Assembly (NCBI RefSeq): GCF_000022205.1
Contig: NC_012029.1
Coordinates: 1,116,001-1,180,000 of the forward strand
From: Halorubrum lacusprofundi ATCC 49239
Lineage (GTDB): Archaea > Halobacteriota > Halobacteria > Halobacteriales > Haloferacaceae
Direction of reading: 5' to 3'
Length of the DNA stretch: 64,000 nt
Shown here: positions 1 to 8,786 of the stretch, one piece after another
How positions within the stretch are numbered: the stretch's first letter is position 1
How the letters are laid out: each line of letters opens with the position of its first letter
Made by a program: the position numbers and the translations under genes
Notes under the pieces: model-generated
Database searches by the model: none
Told to the model about the DNA's origin: nothing
What the model saw: only the letters and a program-made list of their open reading frames with translations

Positions 1-1053
1 GTTCCCGTCGGGCCCGCCAGCCCCGTCGGCCACTTCGACGACCGGCGGACGATCGCTCGGCGTCGGTACCGACAGCGCGAACCGTCGGTCGAGATCCGCG
101 TCGAACCCCCTCACCGTTCCCCCCGCGGCGCTCCCGACGACGAGCGTCTCGTCGACCGCGACGAGCCAGTCGACATCCACTGAGACCGACCGCTCCGCGC
201 GGCGCTCACCGGACGGGCCGAACCGGACGAGAGTAGCCACCGGTTCCTCTGAGCCCCCGTCGACTTCGCCCTCACCTTCGCTTTCGACCGCGACCCACAC
301 GCCTTCGCCGTCGACCGCGACGCGGTCGGCGGCGCCGTCCCCGCCATCCGGCCACGCCTCGGTGACGCTAAAGGCTCGTTCGCCCGTCTCGGCGTCGAGG
401 GCGACCAGTTCCGATCCCGCGACCGCGGCGACCAGCCGATCGCCCGCGCGGATCCCGTCGACCGCTGGCGGCGCTTCCGTCCCGCCCGACCCGCTCGACT
501 CGCCCGATTTGCTTGACTCGTCGGACTCGCTCGATTCGCCCGTTACGACGACATTGACCTGCCAGCGGATCTCGTCTCCCGACTCGGTCTCGTCGCCTTC
601 GGTCCCGGCGGTCGTCTCCCGCGCGTCGGGGTCGATCCCCGCCGCGTCGCGGTCGATCGCGGTGGCTCGTCCCCCTTCCACAGGGACGAACACCGAACGC
701 TCGGTAACGGCCGGCGGAGCGACCGCCTGCCGCTCCGTCTCCGCGGCGAGTCGGGTCGCCCCCGTCCCGTCGACCGCGCTCACGGTCGCGTTCTCCACGT
801 TTCGCCACGTCTCGGTCTCGAAGTCGTACGTGCGTCCGGACTGGTTCCGGACGGCGAACAGGCGGTCCGCTGTGACCGCGAACCGCGTCGTTCCGGGTCC
901 GAGGAGCCCGTTGGTCCGAATCGACGACTCCCACGCGAGGTCGCCGCCGCCGGGACGGTAGCCGCAGCCGGCGAGCGCGCCCGCGCCCGCGGTCGCCGCC
1001 GCCGCGAGTAACCGTCGGCGGGTGGGGGATCCCCCCGGACTCCGCTCGGTCAC
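1..1053 (-). CDS. PQQ-like beta-propeller lipoprotein (3' end outside window)
   Basis: The reading frame is open from a GTG at 1053 to the window edge, 351 codons without a stop. The N-terminus has a Tat-like region (PTRRRLLAAAATAG) followed by a lipobox ending LAGC, so it is probably exported and lipid-anchored. The mature part has repeated blades such as DRLFAVRNQSG, LVALDAETGERAF and VRGFDADLDRRF, typical of PQQ-like/WD40-type propellers, plus a Ser/Glu/Gly-rich insert near residues 165-185. The GTG overlaps the stop of the upstream M48 protease by four bases (GTGA), so the two are probably co-translated. These propellers often act as scaffolds or binding proteins; the ligand is unknown. 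Confidence 0.8.
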   Translation of the reverse strand, partial: MTERSPGGSPTRRRLLAAAATAGAGALAGCGYRPGGGDLAWESSIRTNGLLGPGTTRFAVTADRLFAVRNQSGRTYDFETETWRNVENATVSAVDGTGATRLAAETERQAVAPPAVTERSVFVPVEGGRATAIDRDAAGIDPDARETTAGTEGDETESGDEIRWQVNVVVTGESSESDESSKSGESSGSGGTEAPPAVDGIRAGDRLVAAVAGSELVALDAETGERAFSVTEAWPDGGDGAADRVAVDGEGVWVAVESEGEGEVDGGSEEPVATLVRFGPSGERRAERSVSVDVDWLVAVDETLVVGSAAGGTVRGFDADLDRRFALSVPTPSDRPPVVEVADGAGGPDGN

Positions 1054-2126
1054 GCGGTCTCACCCGCCAGCTCGCGGAGCCGCTCGATCCGCTCGCGCGT
1101 CGGCGGGTGCGTCTCCGGGAACACGTCGGTACTCACGAGTTCCTTGTCGCCGAACGCGCGGCTCTCTAAGGGCGCGACGTACAGCGCCTCCGCGCCGCCG
1201 TCGAACTCGCGGAGATCGCGGTCGGGCACCTCCGGCATCGACTCGTCGAGGGCGTCGAGCGCGCTCGCGAGCGCCGCCGGCGACCCGGTGATCTCGGCGG
1301 CCGCGCGGTCGGCCGCGTACTCGCGGTATCGCGAGAGTACGCGGTGGATCAGGACGCTTCCGCACCAGAACATCGCCGAGACGGTGAGCGTGACGAGCGC
1401 GCTTACGGTGATCACGACGATCCCGACCGCGAGCGCTCGCCCGTCGCGGTCGCCGCCCGATCCGCCGCCGAAGCTGAGGAGTTTGAACAGGCCGTACAGC
1501 ACGTAGAACGCGAGCGCCGCGAGGTAGTAGGTGACCGTCGGCAACACCCACGCAACCGTCATCAGGCTCGCGTCCCGGTTTTTGAGGTGTGCAAGCTCGT
1601 GGGCCAACACCGCGTCGCGCTCGTCGTCGTCGAGCGTCTCCAACAGCGCGGTCGTGACCACGACGGTGCCGCTCTCTCGTCGGCCGACCGCGAAAGCGTT
1701 CGGGAGGTCCGTCCGCGCGACCGCCACGTCGGGCTTCGGCACGTCGGTCTGGGCCGCTAGCCGGGTGACCGCGGCGTGGAGTTCCGGGTACTCGTCCGCG
1801 GAGACGCGACGCCCGCCGACGGAGCGCACCACGGTCCGCGGGCCGTACCGGTACTGCACCGCCAGCCCGCCGAGCACGACGACCGCGAGGACGACGGGGT
1901 CGACGTAGAACTCCCCGGTGTAGGGGCGCTCGCTCGCCCACTCCAAGAGGGGGAGTCCGATGGTGTTGATCAGGAAGACGAACGTGTACGCGAACGCGAA
2001 CGGGAGGGCGATCACCAGCCCGGTGGCGACCGCGATCCGGATTCGGAGCCACTGCTGTTGATCGACGCGAGCGAGCCGATCGAACGGCGGGACGGACCGA
2101 AGGGCGGCGGCGATGGAGGGCCACAT
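1050..2126 (-). CDS. M48 family metalloprotease, HtpX-like
   Basis: Predicted 358-residue integral membrane zinc protease. The HEXXH zinc motif is at residues 176-180 (AHELAHLKN) with a downstream Glu-rich segment (REYAADRAAAE) that can supply the third ligand. Hydrophobic segments lie near residues 35-55, 78-92, 190-215 and 225-250. This matches HtpX/M48B proteases, which degrade misfolded membrane proteins. The start at 2126 (MWPSIAAAL) is preferred over a longer frame because a TATA-like box at 2162-2168 sits about 38 bases upstream. The gene is translationally coupled to the downstream propeller lipoprotein through a GTGA overlap. Confidence 0.88.
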   Translation of the reverse strand: MWPSIAAALRSVPPFDRLARVDQQQWLRIRIAVATGLVIALPFAFAYTFVFLINTIGLPLLEWASERPYTGEFYVDPVVLAVVVLGGLAVQYRYGPRTVVRSVGGRRVSADEYPELHAAVTRLAAQTDVPKPDVAVARTDLPNAFAVGRRESGTVVVTTALLETLDDDERDAVLAHELAHLKNRDASLMTVAWVLPTVTYYLAALAFYVLYGLFKLLSFGGGSGGDRDGRALAVGIVVITVSALVTLTVSAMFWCGSVLIHRVLSRYREYAADRAAAEITGSPAALASALDALDESMPEVPDRDLREFDGGAEALYVAPLESRAFGDKELVSTDVFPETHPPTRERIERLRELAGETA

Positions 2127-2161
2127 TGCGTGTTCGACTGCCGGGTTCGACCGCCGATCGC

Positions 2162-2168
2162 TTAAAAA
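2162..2168 (-). promoter_or_regulatory. TATA-like box for the M48 protease gene
   Basis: On the minus strand the sequence reads ACTTTTTAAG about 38 bases before the ATG at 2126. That would give a leader of roughly 10-15 bases. Confidence 0.5.
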
Positions 2169-2199
2169 GTCGGTCTCGCGAGGCGAGATCGCGGTCGCG

Positions 2200-3078
2200 T
2201 CAGTTCGCGACGGTCCCGCTGATCCGCCGGTAGAACGCGACCGAGTACGTCGCGTAGAACGCACCGGCCATTCCGGTCAGGAGGACGTAGCCGATCGCAC
2301 CCACGACGACGACGCCGGTCGAGGGGTCAAACGGAACCAGCTCGGCGATCGGGCTTCCCGGCGGTTGCGGCCCGACGACGAACGACGCCGCGGCAGCGAG
2401 GGTACCCACGAGCAGACTGCCGACCAGGAGCAGAACTGTGTACCCGAACACGCTGAGGAGGTTCGAGCGGACGAGCCCCGCGCTCCGGCGGAACCCGTCG
2501 ACGAGCTCGCTCCCGTCGAGAACGACGGCGTGGGCGTAAAACTGGACGAAAAAGGTGACGAGGAGATACGCCAGAACGAGTCCGACCGCGACAACACCCA
2601 CGACCGCGAGCAGCGTGGGGTCGAAGCCGACGACCGGCGCGTCGACGCCGGTGCCGGCGCCGCCGCCCATTCCGGTGCCCACCCCGCCGCCCATTCCTGC
2701 GATCGACCCGCCGATGATCACGATGATCGCGCCCATGAACGCGAGAAATCCAAAGATCATGTTCACCGCGAGGAGGACGAAGTAGCCCAACAGCAGCGGG
2801 ACGTAGTTCGCCTTCCCGACCGCGACCAGCGTCCCGAGACGAGCCTCGCCGGCGATCGCCTCGTCGGCCATGCCGAGCAGGCCGCCCTGGAAGAACGGGA
2901 GGACGAGGATCATCACACCGAACGTGACGAGCGAGATCGCCGACGCGAGTACCGGGCTGGTCGACTGCACGAGCAGGTTCGGGAGCTGAAAACCCCCGAA
3001 AAGCGCCGTGATGAGCAGTACGATTGGGTTTCGAACGACGCCACTAACCGCCGGACGGAGGGCTTGGAGGGCCGCCAT
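2200..3078 (-). CDS. Haloarchaeal multi-pass membrane protein
   Basis: 292 residues with about six hydrophobic segments (near 18-35, 43-65, 92-135, 157-180, 205-235 and 252-275) and a glycine/methionine-rich stretch (GMGGGVGTGMGGGAG) in the middle. It resembles uncharacterised DUF7847-type membrane proteins of haloarchaea, but no catalytic motif is visible. The start is supported by a TATA box 26 bases upstream, so the mRNA is probably leaderless. It runs in the same direction as the M48 protease, 74 bases upstream of it, and each has its own promoter. Confidence 0.75.
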   Translation of the reverse strand: MAALQALRPAVSGVVRNPIVLLITALFGGFQLPNLLVQSTSPVLASAISLVTFGVMILVLPFFQGGLLGMADEAIAGEARLGTLVAVGKANYVPLLLGYFVLLAVNMIFGFLAFMGAIIVIIGGSIAGMGGGVGTGMGGGAGTGVDAPVVGFDPTLLAVVGVVAVGLVLAYLLVTFFVQFYAHAVVLDGSELVDGFRRSAGLVRSNLLSVFGYTVLLLVGSLLVGTLAAAASFVVGPQPPGSPIAELVPFDPSTGVVVVGAIGYVLLTGMAGAFYATYSVAFYRRISGTVAN

Positions 3079-3100
3079 ACCCGAATGTCTCTCTCGGGAT

Positions 3101-3107
3101 ATATAAA
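3101..3107 (-). promoter_or_regulatory. TATA box for the membrane protein gene
   Basis: TTTATAT on the minus strand, centred 26 bases before the ATG at 3078, the spacing expected of a leaderless haloarchaeal transcript. Confidence 0.65.
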
Positions 3108-3253
3108 TCGGGAGGGAGAGAACCGAGAAAAACCGGCTACCAGGTGAGCCTCTCGTAGATGAGATCTTTCCGGCACTTGATCACTCCGGGCGTTGATGTC
3201 GCCGTCGGACACCCTCCGGACGATACTTACCCGCGGCCCTCCGAGGCGACCAC

Positions 3254-3781
3254 ATGTCCGAGGGGTTGGGATCGGAGACGACGAGTTCTCGATCAGAGCC
3301 GGTTAAACACATCTCTCGTCTGTTCGGCTGGCTCCTCGTCGTCGCTCTTCTCGCGGTTCCGGTGGCCGTTATCTCCGGCGACGACCTCACGGTTGTGAGC
3401 CTCTGGGGATTCGTGAGTGCGTCCAGTTCGGGGATCGTCGACGGCTACCCCGTCTGGGCGTACTTCCTCGACCAGCCCCGGCCGTTCGGGGCACTCCCGG
3501 CCTCGATCCGGGCGTGGCCGCTCGCGATCGGCTTCCACCTGTTTGCGGCGGCCAGCGCGACAGCAGGGGTCGCGTTCGGGCGTGAGGACCGGCGCGTTAC
3601 CGGCGGGCTCCTCACGCTCGCCGCGGCCGCGAGTCTGTGGGTCTCCGTCGGCGTCGCGACCCGGTTCGGCGTCGGAACCACGTCCGGGTGGCTCGCCGTG
3701 ATCCCGGTCGGCGCACTCGCGACGCTCGCGGTCGCCGTCGTCACCTACGGGCGGGACCTCCGCGGGATCGCTGAGGCGTGA
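3254..3781 (+). CDS. Small membrane protein, TIGR04206-like
   Basis: 175 residues with four hydrophobic segments (about 23-42, 88-105, 115-132 and 142-160) and a conserved-looking loop QPRPFGALPASIRAWPLAIG. The architecture and loop fit the haloarchaea-only TIGR04206 family of unknown function; this assignment rests on memory of the family. It is transcribed divergently from the membrane protein gene at 2200-3078. Confidence 0.7.
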   Translation: MSEGLGSETTSSRSEPVKHISRLFGWLLVVALLAVPVAVISGDDLTVVSLWGFVSASSSGIVDGYPVWAYFLDQPRPFGALPASIRAWPLAIGFHLFAAASATAGVAFGREDRRVTGGLLTLAAAASLWVSVGVATRFGVGTTSGWLAVIPVGALATLAVAVVTYGRDLRGIAEA

Positions 3782-3904
3782 GCCGAACGGCGCGTCTCTG
3801 GGGAGACGGTATTTAAGAATGGGGTCGCGATGCTCGCGGTCGTCGTGGTGTGATTCGCGCAGGACCGCAACGCCTTTTCAGTGCGGCCCGCCTTGCCTCT
3901 GGAC

Positions 3905-4114
3905 ATGTCCACGACAGTCTCTACGCCCGATCCCGACCAGACCTGCGCCTACTGCGGCTCGCGGATCTTCGAGCACGATCCGATCTGCGTGCGCGACTGC
4001 GACGATAGCTGCGGCTCGCCCGTCTTCTTCTGTAACTACGCGTGCCTCTCGGCGTACGTCGACGAGAACGACCTGACCGCGGGTGACGCCTGCGAGTGGT
4101 CGCCGGAGGAGTAA
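3905..4114 (+). CDS. Small cysteine-rich zinc-finger protein
   Basis: 69 residues. Cysteines are arranged as TCAYCGSRIF, ICVRDCDDSCGSP and FFCNYACLSAYV, enough for one or two treble-clef or MYM/FCS-like zinc sites. The start at 3905 is the ATG that leads directly into the conserved part; a longer frame from 3881 begins with unrelated residues. Haloarchaea encode many such micro-zinc-fingers, usually of unknown function. It converges on aroC, with an IS right-end relic between the two. Confidence 0.75.
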   Translation: MSTTVSTPDPDQTCAYCGSRIFEHDPICVRDCDDSCGSPVFFCNYACLSAYVDENDLTAGDACEWSPEE

Positions 4115-4156
4115 GGATACGAACCGGACGACCGTCGTCCGTTACGGAGAATCAAG

Positions 4157-4192
4157 GAGAAAGCCTCGCGCTTCAGCGCGGGGAGGATGTCA
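4157..4192 (+). mobile_element. Solo right-end (RE) hairpin of an IS200/IS605-type element
   Basis: Reads GAAAGCCTCGCGCTTCAGCG then CGGGGAGGATGTCA. The hairpin CCTCGCGC/GCGCGGGG with loop TTCA, and the tail GAGGATGTCA, match the right end of the complete element at 21.5 kb (GAAGCCTCGCCGTTTACGG then CGAGGAGGATGTCA). No tnpA or tnpB accompanies it, so it is a relic or a stand-alone RE/omega-RNA-like module. Its terminal TCA is the complement of the aroC stop codon. Confidence 0.7.
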
Positions 4193-5377
4193 ATCGTTGT
4201 CGGGGCTGCTCGGGTGGTAGTCGGTGTCGTACTGGCCCGGGTTGCCGTCGACGCGGTCGGGGTTGATCCGGCCGGCGAGCAACATGAAGTCGAGGACGGT
4301 GCAGTACAGCATCGCCTCGACGACGGGGACGGCCCGCGGCGGGAGGACGGGGTCGTGCCGGCCGACGACCTGCACGTCCTTCTCCTCGCCCGTCTCCCAG
4401 TCGGCGGAGCGCTGCTTTTTCGGGATCGAGGTGGGCGCGTGCCACGTCGCCTCGCCGTAAATGGGCTCACCGGTCGTGATCCCGCCCTGGAGCCCGCCGT
4501 GGTCGTTCCCGACGGGGACCGGATCGCCCTCCTCGCTTTCGACATGGTCGAACGACTCGCCGTCGTCAAATGTCCAGTCCTCGTTGCGCTCGCTCCCGGT
4601 CACGTTCACGGCGTCTTTGCCGAGTCCGAACTCGACGCCCGTGGTCGCCGGGATCGAGAACATCGCCTGCCCGAGCCGGGACGGGAAGCCGTCGAAGCGC
4701 GGGGCGCCGAGCCCGCGGGGGACGCCGCGGCACTCGAAGTAGATGGAGCCGCCGATGGAGTCGCCCGCCTCCTGATACCGTTCAATCAGCTCCTGCATCT
4801 CGGCGGCCGCCTCGGGGTCGGCACAGCGCACGTCGTTCTCCTCGCTGTGGTCGAGTATCTGCTCGAAGCTCACGTCGTCGGCCTCGACGTCGCCGATCTG
4901 GTTCACGTGGGCTTTGATCTCCACGTCGTACTCGGAGGCGTCGAGCACCTGCTCGGCGACCGCGCCGGCCGCGACCCAGTTCACCGTCTCCCGGGCGGAG
5001 GAGCGCCCGCCGCCGCCCCAGTTGCGCGTGCCGAACTTCGCGGAGTAGGTGTAATCGCCGTGCGATGGGCGCGGCGCGGTGACGTACGGCTCGTACTTCC
5101 CCGAGCGCGCGTCCTTGTTCTGGATCACCATTCCGATCGGCGTTCCGGTGGTGTAGCCGTCCTGTACGCCGGAGTTGACGACGACCTCGTCGGGCTCGCC
5201 CCGGGAGGTGGTGATCATCGACTGGCCCGGCTTGCGCCGGTCAAGCTGTGCTTGGATCGCCTCCTCGTCGAGCTCGACGCCGGCGGGCACGCCCGAGACC
5301 GTCACACCCATCGCCTCGCCGTGGCTCTCGCCGTACGTCGTCACCTGGAAGAGCCGACCGAACCGGTTCCCGTTCAT
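4190..5377 (-). CDS. aroC: Chorismate synthase
   Basis: 395 residues. Converts 5-enolpyruvylshikimate-3-phosphate to chorismate using reduced FMN, the last common step to aromatic amino acids. The N-terminus NGNRFGRLFQVTTYGESHG, the PSHGDYTYSAKFG and RNWGGGGRSSARET motifs and the C-terminal AMLYCTVLDFMLLAGRINPD are family hallmarks. The ATG at 5377 is chosen because it begins the conserved N-terminus; a longer frame to 5551 has no homology-like sequence. The stop codon lies inside the IS right-end relic, so the last residue or two may be element-derived, but the active-site regions are complete. Confidence 0.96.
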   Translation of the reverse strand: MNGNRFGRLFQVTTYGESHGEAMGVTVSGVPAGVELDEEAIQAQLDRRKPGQSMITTSRGEPDEVVVNSGVQDGYTTGTPIGMVIQNKDARSGKYEPYVTAPRPSHGDYTYSAKFGTRNWGGGGRSSARETVNWVAAGAVAEQVLDASEYDVEIKAHVNQIGDVEADDVSFEQILDHSEENDVRCADPEAAAEMQELIERYQEAGDSIGGSIYFECRGVPRGLGAPRFDGFPSRLGQAMFSIPATTGVEFGLGKDAVNVTGSERNEDWTFDDGESFDHVESEEGDPVPVGNDHGGLQGGITTGEPIYGEATWHAPTSIPKKQRSADWETGEEKDVQVVGRHDPVLPPRAVPVVEAMLYCTVLDFMLLAGRINPDRVDGNPGQYDTDYHPSSPDND

Positions 5378-5506
5378 ACGCGACCGTATGGCCGAGGGCA
5401 TATAGGGGTTGCAATCCGCGCAACCGACCGGCCGGAGGGATCGGCGGCGCGCCTGTGACCGACGACCCGCCGCGCGACCACCCCACCTCGCCGCGACCGA
5501 CGGGAG

Positions 5507-5514
5507 TTTATAAG
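5507..5514 (+). promoter_or_regulatory. TATA box
   Basis: TTTATAAG centred about 25 bases before the GTG at 5535, consistent with a leaderless transcript. Confidence 0.65.
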
Positions 5515-5534
5515 TCGACGCCGTTGGTGGGGGC

Positions 5535-5756
5535 GTGCGCGATCGTCTCACCTCCGATTTGGGCGTGTACGCCCTCTCGGGTCTGTTCTCGCTCGTCGTG
5601 TTCGCCGTGGCGCTGGGGATCCTCTCGCGGACGCTACCGGACGGGCTCGGCTCCCGCCAGCTCGTCGGGCTCGTGGTCGGCTACCTGCTTTTCATCGGTG
5701 CGTACACCACGGCGTGGTATATCTACAGCGAGATCGACAGCCGCGAGGAGATCTGA
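5535..5756 (+). CDS. Small two-helix membrane protein
   Basis: 73 residues with two hydrophobic segments (about 10-30 and 42-62) joined by a short loop (LPDGLGSRQ) and an acidic C-terminus. No family recognised. The GTG start fits a TATA box about 25 bases upstream. The gene is divergent from aroC. Confidence 0.65.
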   Translation: MRDRLTSDLGVYALSGLFSLVVFAVALGILSRTLPDGLGSRQLVGLVVGYLLFIGAYTTAWYIYSEIDSREEI

Positions 5757-5900
5757 CGGCTCGCCCCGCCCAGTTCCGCCCCGGTTCCGCTCCAGAAGGG
5801 TCTTAATTACTCTGTATAATGGGTTTCTCTCTGCAGTTACTGAAGAGATGATCGCTCTCGCCCGCCAGACATCTGTGTTTATAAAGAAATGATACAGTTC

Positions 5901-7190
5901 TCAGACCCTCGTGTCGGTAGTCGTCTCGGAATCAGTCTGGAGGGCCCAACGCAAGCGGAACGCCTGTGCCAGTTCATAGAACCACAGGATGACGAGGGCG
6001 GTGTATCCGGGGCCGAAGAGGTACGCCGACCACGACAGATCCTGATAGAAGAAGCCGACGCCAACGACCAAGATTGCGATGTTCCACACCCAGACCATCC
6101 ATGTCGATATCACCGACGGAATGACTCCATCTGGGAGGAGATCGGTCGCATCAACGGAGATACTGCCCCCCAACCCCCCTTCGCGTAGGGAAGGGAGGTT
6201 CCGGAAGTAGAGTAAGAGTCCGGCGAGGGCGATCGGGAGCGCCCACCCCACGAAGAAGAAGTGGAGCGCGCCGTCTTCGATATACGCCGGATCCACCCAC
6301 TCGACGCCGAACAGCACGAACGGTGCGAACCCCGCCGGCCCGAGCATCCAGAACTGCGCTACGAGGACCGACAGCGCGATACCCGACCGGGAGTCTGTCG
6401 ACCGATACGTCTGGACGAGGTTGTACAGGTACAGTACGAACCCCGTCGCGAAGAGGACCAGCCCGGTCGCCGTGACTGTCCGGCCCATCCCGATCCAGGG
6501 GCCGGTGATCAGCGGAAAGATACCGGCGACGAAGAACCACGCCGAGTAGTCTCGTAACCTCTCACTGTAGAGATCGGTACCGAGCAGGCGCGGGAAGAGG
6601 TCGTAGAGCGTGCCGATGGCGGCGAGTCCGAGAAAGCCCCACGCGTTGGCGTGGACGTGGGCTTCGCGTAAGCCGAGCCAGCCGCCGGGAACCTGCCAAA
6701 CGTGGGCAAACAGCCCGTACGCGTACGTGATCCCCCATAGGAACACGAAGAGCGACACCAGGTACAGCCCGGTCGTCGCGTTCCACGCGCGATCGCTTTG
6801 CATGACCATCCGCAGCATCACCACCAGCAATCCGGCAACGAGCAGCCAGATCGCGATGAGTCCGCCATCAAACGCCCACGTGTGACCCCACCCGCGACCG
6901 TACCACAGGAGGAGAAACCCACCGTTCAATCCGATGAAATTCAGCCAGTCGTAGTGCTTCGAGGGCAACGGGCGATCGAGTTTCCGAGCCGTGAGCTGGG
7001 GGAGCATTCCGAACAGGAGCTGCGTGAAGCCACCGACCGTCACGAAGTGGATGTGGCTCCACGAAACCCAGCCGAGTCGCGGGACGAGATTGAACTGCTC
7101 GAGGCCGTGATAGACAGCCAATACGAGACCGGCGAGCAGGAACAGTGCACCTGCGAGGTGGAACGGAGTAAACCGAAGGTGACGTGCCAT
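5901..7190 (-). CDS. Heme-copper-oxidase subunit I-like membrane protein (NnrS-like)
   Basis: 429 residues, about 12 transmembrane segments. Conserved histidines sit inside helices: SWSHIHFVTVGGFTQLLFG near residues 45-60, EAHVHANAWGFLG near 180-190 and ALHFFFVGWALP near 305-315. This resembles the oxidase/NO-reductase subunit I fold and the NnrS group in which heme ligands lie in similar helices. The substrate is unknown; no copper-binding Tyr-His partner was identified. The start at 7190 (MARHLRF) is chosen just before the first helix. A second protein of similar architecture is at 49611-51002. Confidence 0.7.
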   Translation of the reverse strand: MARHLRFTPFHLAGALFLLAGLVLAVYHGLEQFNLVPRLGWVSWSHIHFVTVGGFTQLLFGMLPQLTARKLDRPLPSKHYDWLNFIGLNGGFLLLWYGRGWGHTWAFDGGLIAIWLLVAGLLVVMLRMVMQSDRAWNATTGLYLVSLFVFLWGITYAYGLFAHVWQVPGGWLGLREAHVHANAWGFLGLAAIGTLYDLFPRLLGTDLYSERLRDYSAWFFVAGIFPLITGPWIGMGRTVTATGLVLFATGFVLYLYNLVQTYRSTDSRSGIALSVLVAQFWMLGPAGFAPFVLFGVEWVDPAYIEDGALHFFFVGWALPIALAGLLLYFRNLPSLREGGLGGSISVDATDLLPDGVIPSVISTWMVWVWNIAILVVGVGFFYQDLSWSAYLFGPGYTALVILWFYELAQAFRLRWALQTDSETTTDTRV

Positions 7191-7291
7191 AGTCACATAC
7201 ACGGGCGCAACCCCCAAGTAGGGTTCTACGAATCGCACACGACCGGTTCCGCCTGCCGAACGACTTTCACGCCGGCACCCGAGGGGTCGGT

Positions 7292-8071
7292 ATGACGTGG
7301 GACACGATCGACCTCGACATCGACGACGACAGCGACGTGGCGACGATCACCGTCGACCGCCCGGAGCAGCTCAACGCCCTCACTGTCGACACCCTCGAAG
7401 CGATCGAGGAGGCACTGGCGGACGCCGAAGCGGCAGGCGCTCGTGCGCTTGTGTTCGCCGGCGCGGGCGACGAGGCGTTCGTCGCGGGCGCCGACATCTC
7501 CTACATGGTCGAACTGTCGACGCCGGAAGCGCAGGCGTACGCCGAACTCGGTCACCGCGTCGCGGACGCGATCGAGTCGTTCCCCGCGCCGACGGTCGCG
7601 GCGATCGACGGCCACGCGTTCGGCGGTGGCTCCGAGCTCGCGCTAGCCTGTGACCTCCGGGTGGCTGCCGAGAGCGCCGTGATCGGACAGACCGAGATCG
7701 ATCTCGGGATCATCCCCGGTTGGGGCGGGACCCAGCGGCTCTCGCGGCTGGTCGGCGACGAGACCGCGAAGCGACTCGTCTTCCTCGGCGAGCGGATCGA
7801 CGCGAGCGAGGCGGCCGACATCGGTCTCGTCGGCGAGGTCGTCGCCGACGACGCGTTCGACGACCGGATCGACGAGCTGTCGCGGGAGCTGGCCGCGAAG
7901 CCCGCGTTCGCGATGCGCGCGGCGAAGGAGGCGCTCAACGCCGCCCGCGACGGGACGCAGGCCGGCGGGCTCGCCTTGGAGCGCCGGGCGTGGTCCGGAC
8001 TGTTCGGCACCCACGACCAGCGCGAGGGGATGGCGGCGTTCTTGGAGAAGCGGGAGCCCGACTTCGAGTAA
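7292..8071 (+). CDS. Enoyl-CoA hydratase/isomerase family protein
   Basis: 259 residues, the usual crotonase length. Oxyanion-hole segments are [10 protein letters not shown] (about 66-75) and [17 protein letters not shown] (about 106-122), and the catalytic-loop segment is [17 protein letters not shown]. The Glu in ETEID-like position fits a hydratase. Probably acts in beta-oxidation or branched-chain acyl-CoA degradation in the cytosol. Single gene, divergent from the oxidase-like gene. Confidence 0.9.
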   Translation: MTWDTIDLDIDDDSDVATITVDRPEQLNALTVDTLEAIEEALADAEAAGARALVFAGAGDEAFVAGADISYMVELSTPEAQAYAELGHRVADAIESFPAPTVAAIDGHAFGGGSELALACDLRVAAESAVIGQTEIDLGIIPGWGGTQRLSRLVGDETAKRLVFLGERIDASEAADIGLVGEVVADDAFDDRIDELSRELAAKPAFAMRAAKEALNAARDGTQAGGLALERRAWSGLFGTHDQREGMAAFLEKREPDFE

Positions 8072-8153
8072 CGGAGTCGCGCCTTCGAGTAGCGTGCTCC
8101 CGCACCCCTCGCCCCGTGCGATCGGGGTTCACGGGGCCGGACAATCGCCACGC

Positions 8154-8160
8154 TTTATTA
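8154..8160 (+). promoter_or_regulatory. TATA box of hpt
   Basis: TTTATTA about 25 bases before the ATG at 8182, consistent with a leaderless transcript. Confidence 0.6.
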
Positions 8161-8181
8161 ATCCGCCCGAGTACCGGCGAC

Positions 8182-8751
8182 ATGGACCAGTTGCGGCAGT
8201 CGCTCCTCGACGCGCCGATAATCGAGAAAGGCGAGTACCAGTACTTCGTCCACCCGATCAGTGACGGCGTTCCCATGCTCAAACCGGAGCTTCTCCGGGA
8301 GATCGTCATCCGGATCATCCGGAAGGCGGAGCTGGAGAACGTCGACAAGATCGTTACCCCCGCCGCGATGGGGATCCACATCTCCACCGCGCTCTCGCTG
8401 ATGACCGACATTCCGCTCGTCGTCATCCGCAAGCGCCAGTACGGCCTCGACGGCGAGGTCCCGCTGTTTCAGGAGACCGGCTACTCCGAGTCGGAGATGT
8501 ACATCAACGACGTCGAGGAGGGCGACCGCGTGCTCGTCCTCGACGACGTGCTCTCGACCGGCGGCACGATGAAGGCGATCTTAGACGCGCTCACCGACGA
8601 GGTCGGCGCGGAGGTCGTCGACGTGGTCGCCGTGATCAAGAAGGCGGGCGAAAACGAGCTTGATGACACCGACTACAACGTGAAGACCCTCATCAACGTC
8701 ACCGTCGAGGACGGCGAGGTCGTGATCGTCGACGCGAAGGGCGACGACTAG
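8182..8751 (+). CDS. hpt: Hypoxanthine/guanine phosphoribosyltransferase-like protein
   Basis: 189 residues, an archaeal type I phosphoribosyltransferase for purine salvage. The PRPP-binding motif [13 protein letters not shown] is near residues 114-126. The N-terminus [20 protein letters not shown] and the segment [16 protein letters not shown] are typical of the archaeal HGPRTase-like subfamily. The ATG at 8182 is fixed by this conserved start and by a TATA box 25 bases upstream. Exact base specificity cannot be read from sequence. Confidence 0.88.
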   Translation: MDQLRQSLLDAPIIEKGEYQYFVHPISDGVPMLKPELLREIVIRIIRKAELENVDKIVTPAAMGIHISTALSLMTDIPLVVIRKRQYGLDGEVPLFQETGYSESEMYINDVEEGDRVLVLDDVLSTGGTMKAILDALTDEVGAEVVDVVAVIKKAGENELDDTDYNVKTLINVTVEDGEVVIVDAKGDD

Positions 8752-8786
8752 ACGACTAGACGCCGCTCCTTCTCCGATACCCGCAC

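Noticed and set aside
4187..5458. A 423-codon plus-strand frame opposite aroC
   Set aside because: Antisense shadow of chorismate synthase; composition unlike a halophilic protein.
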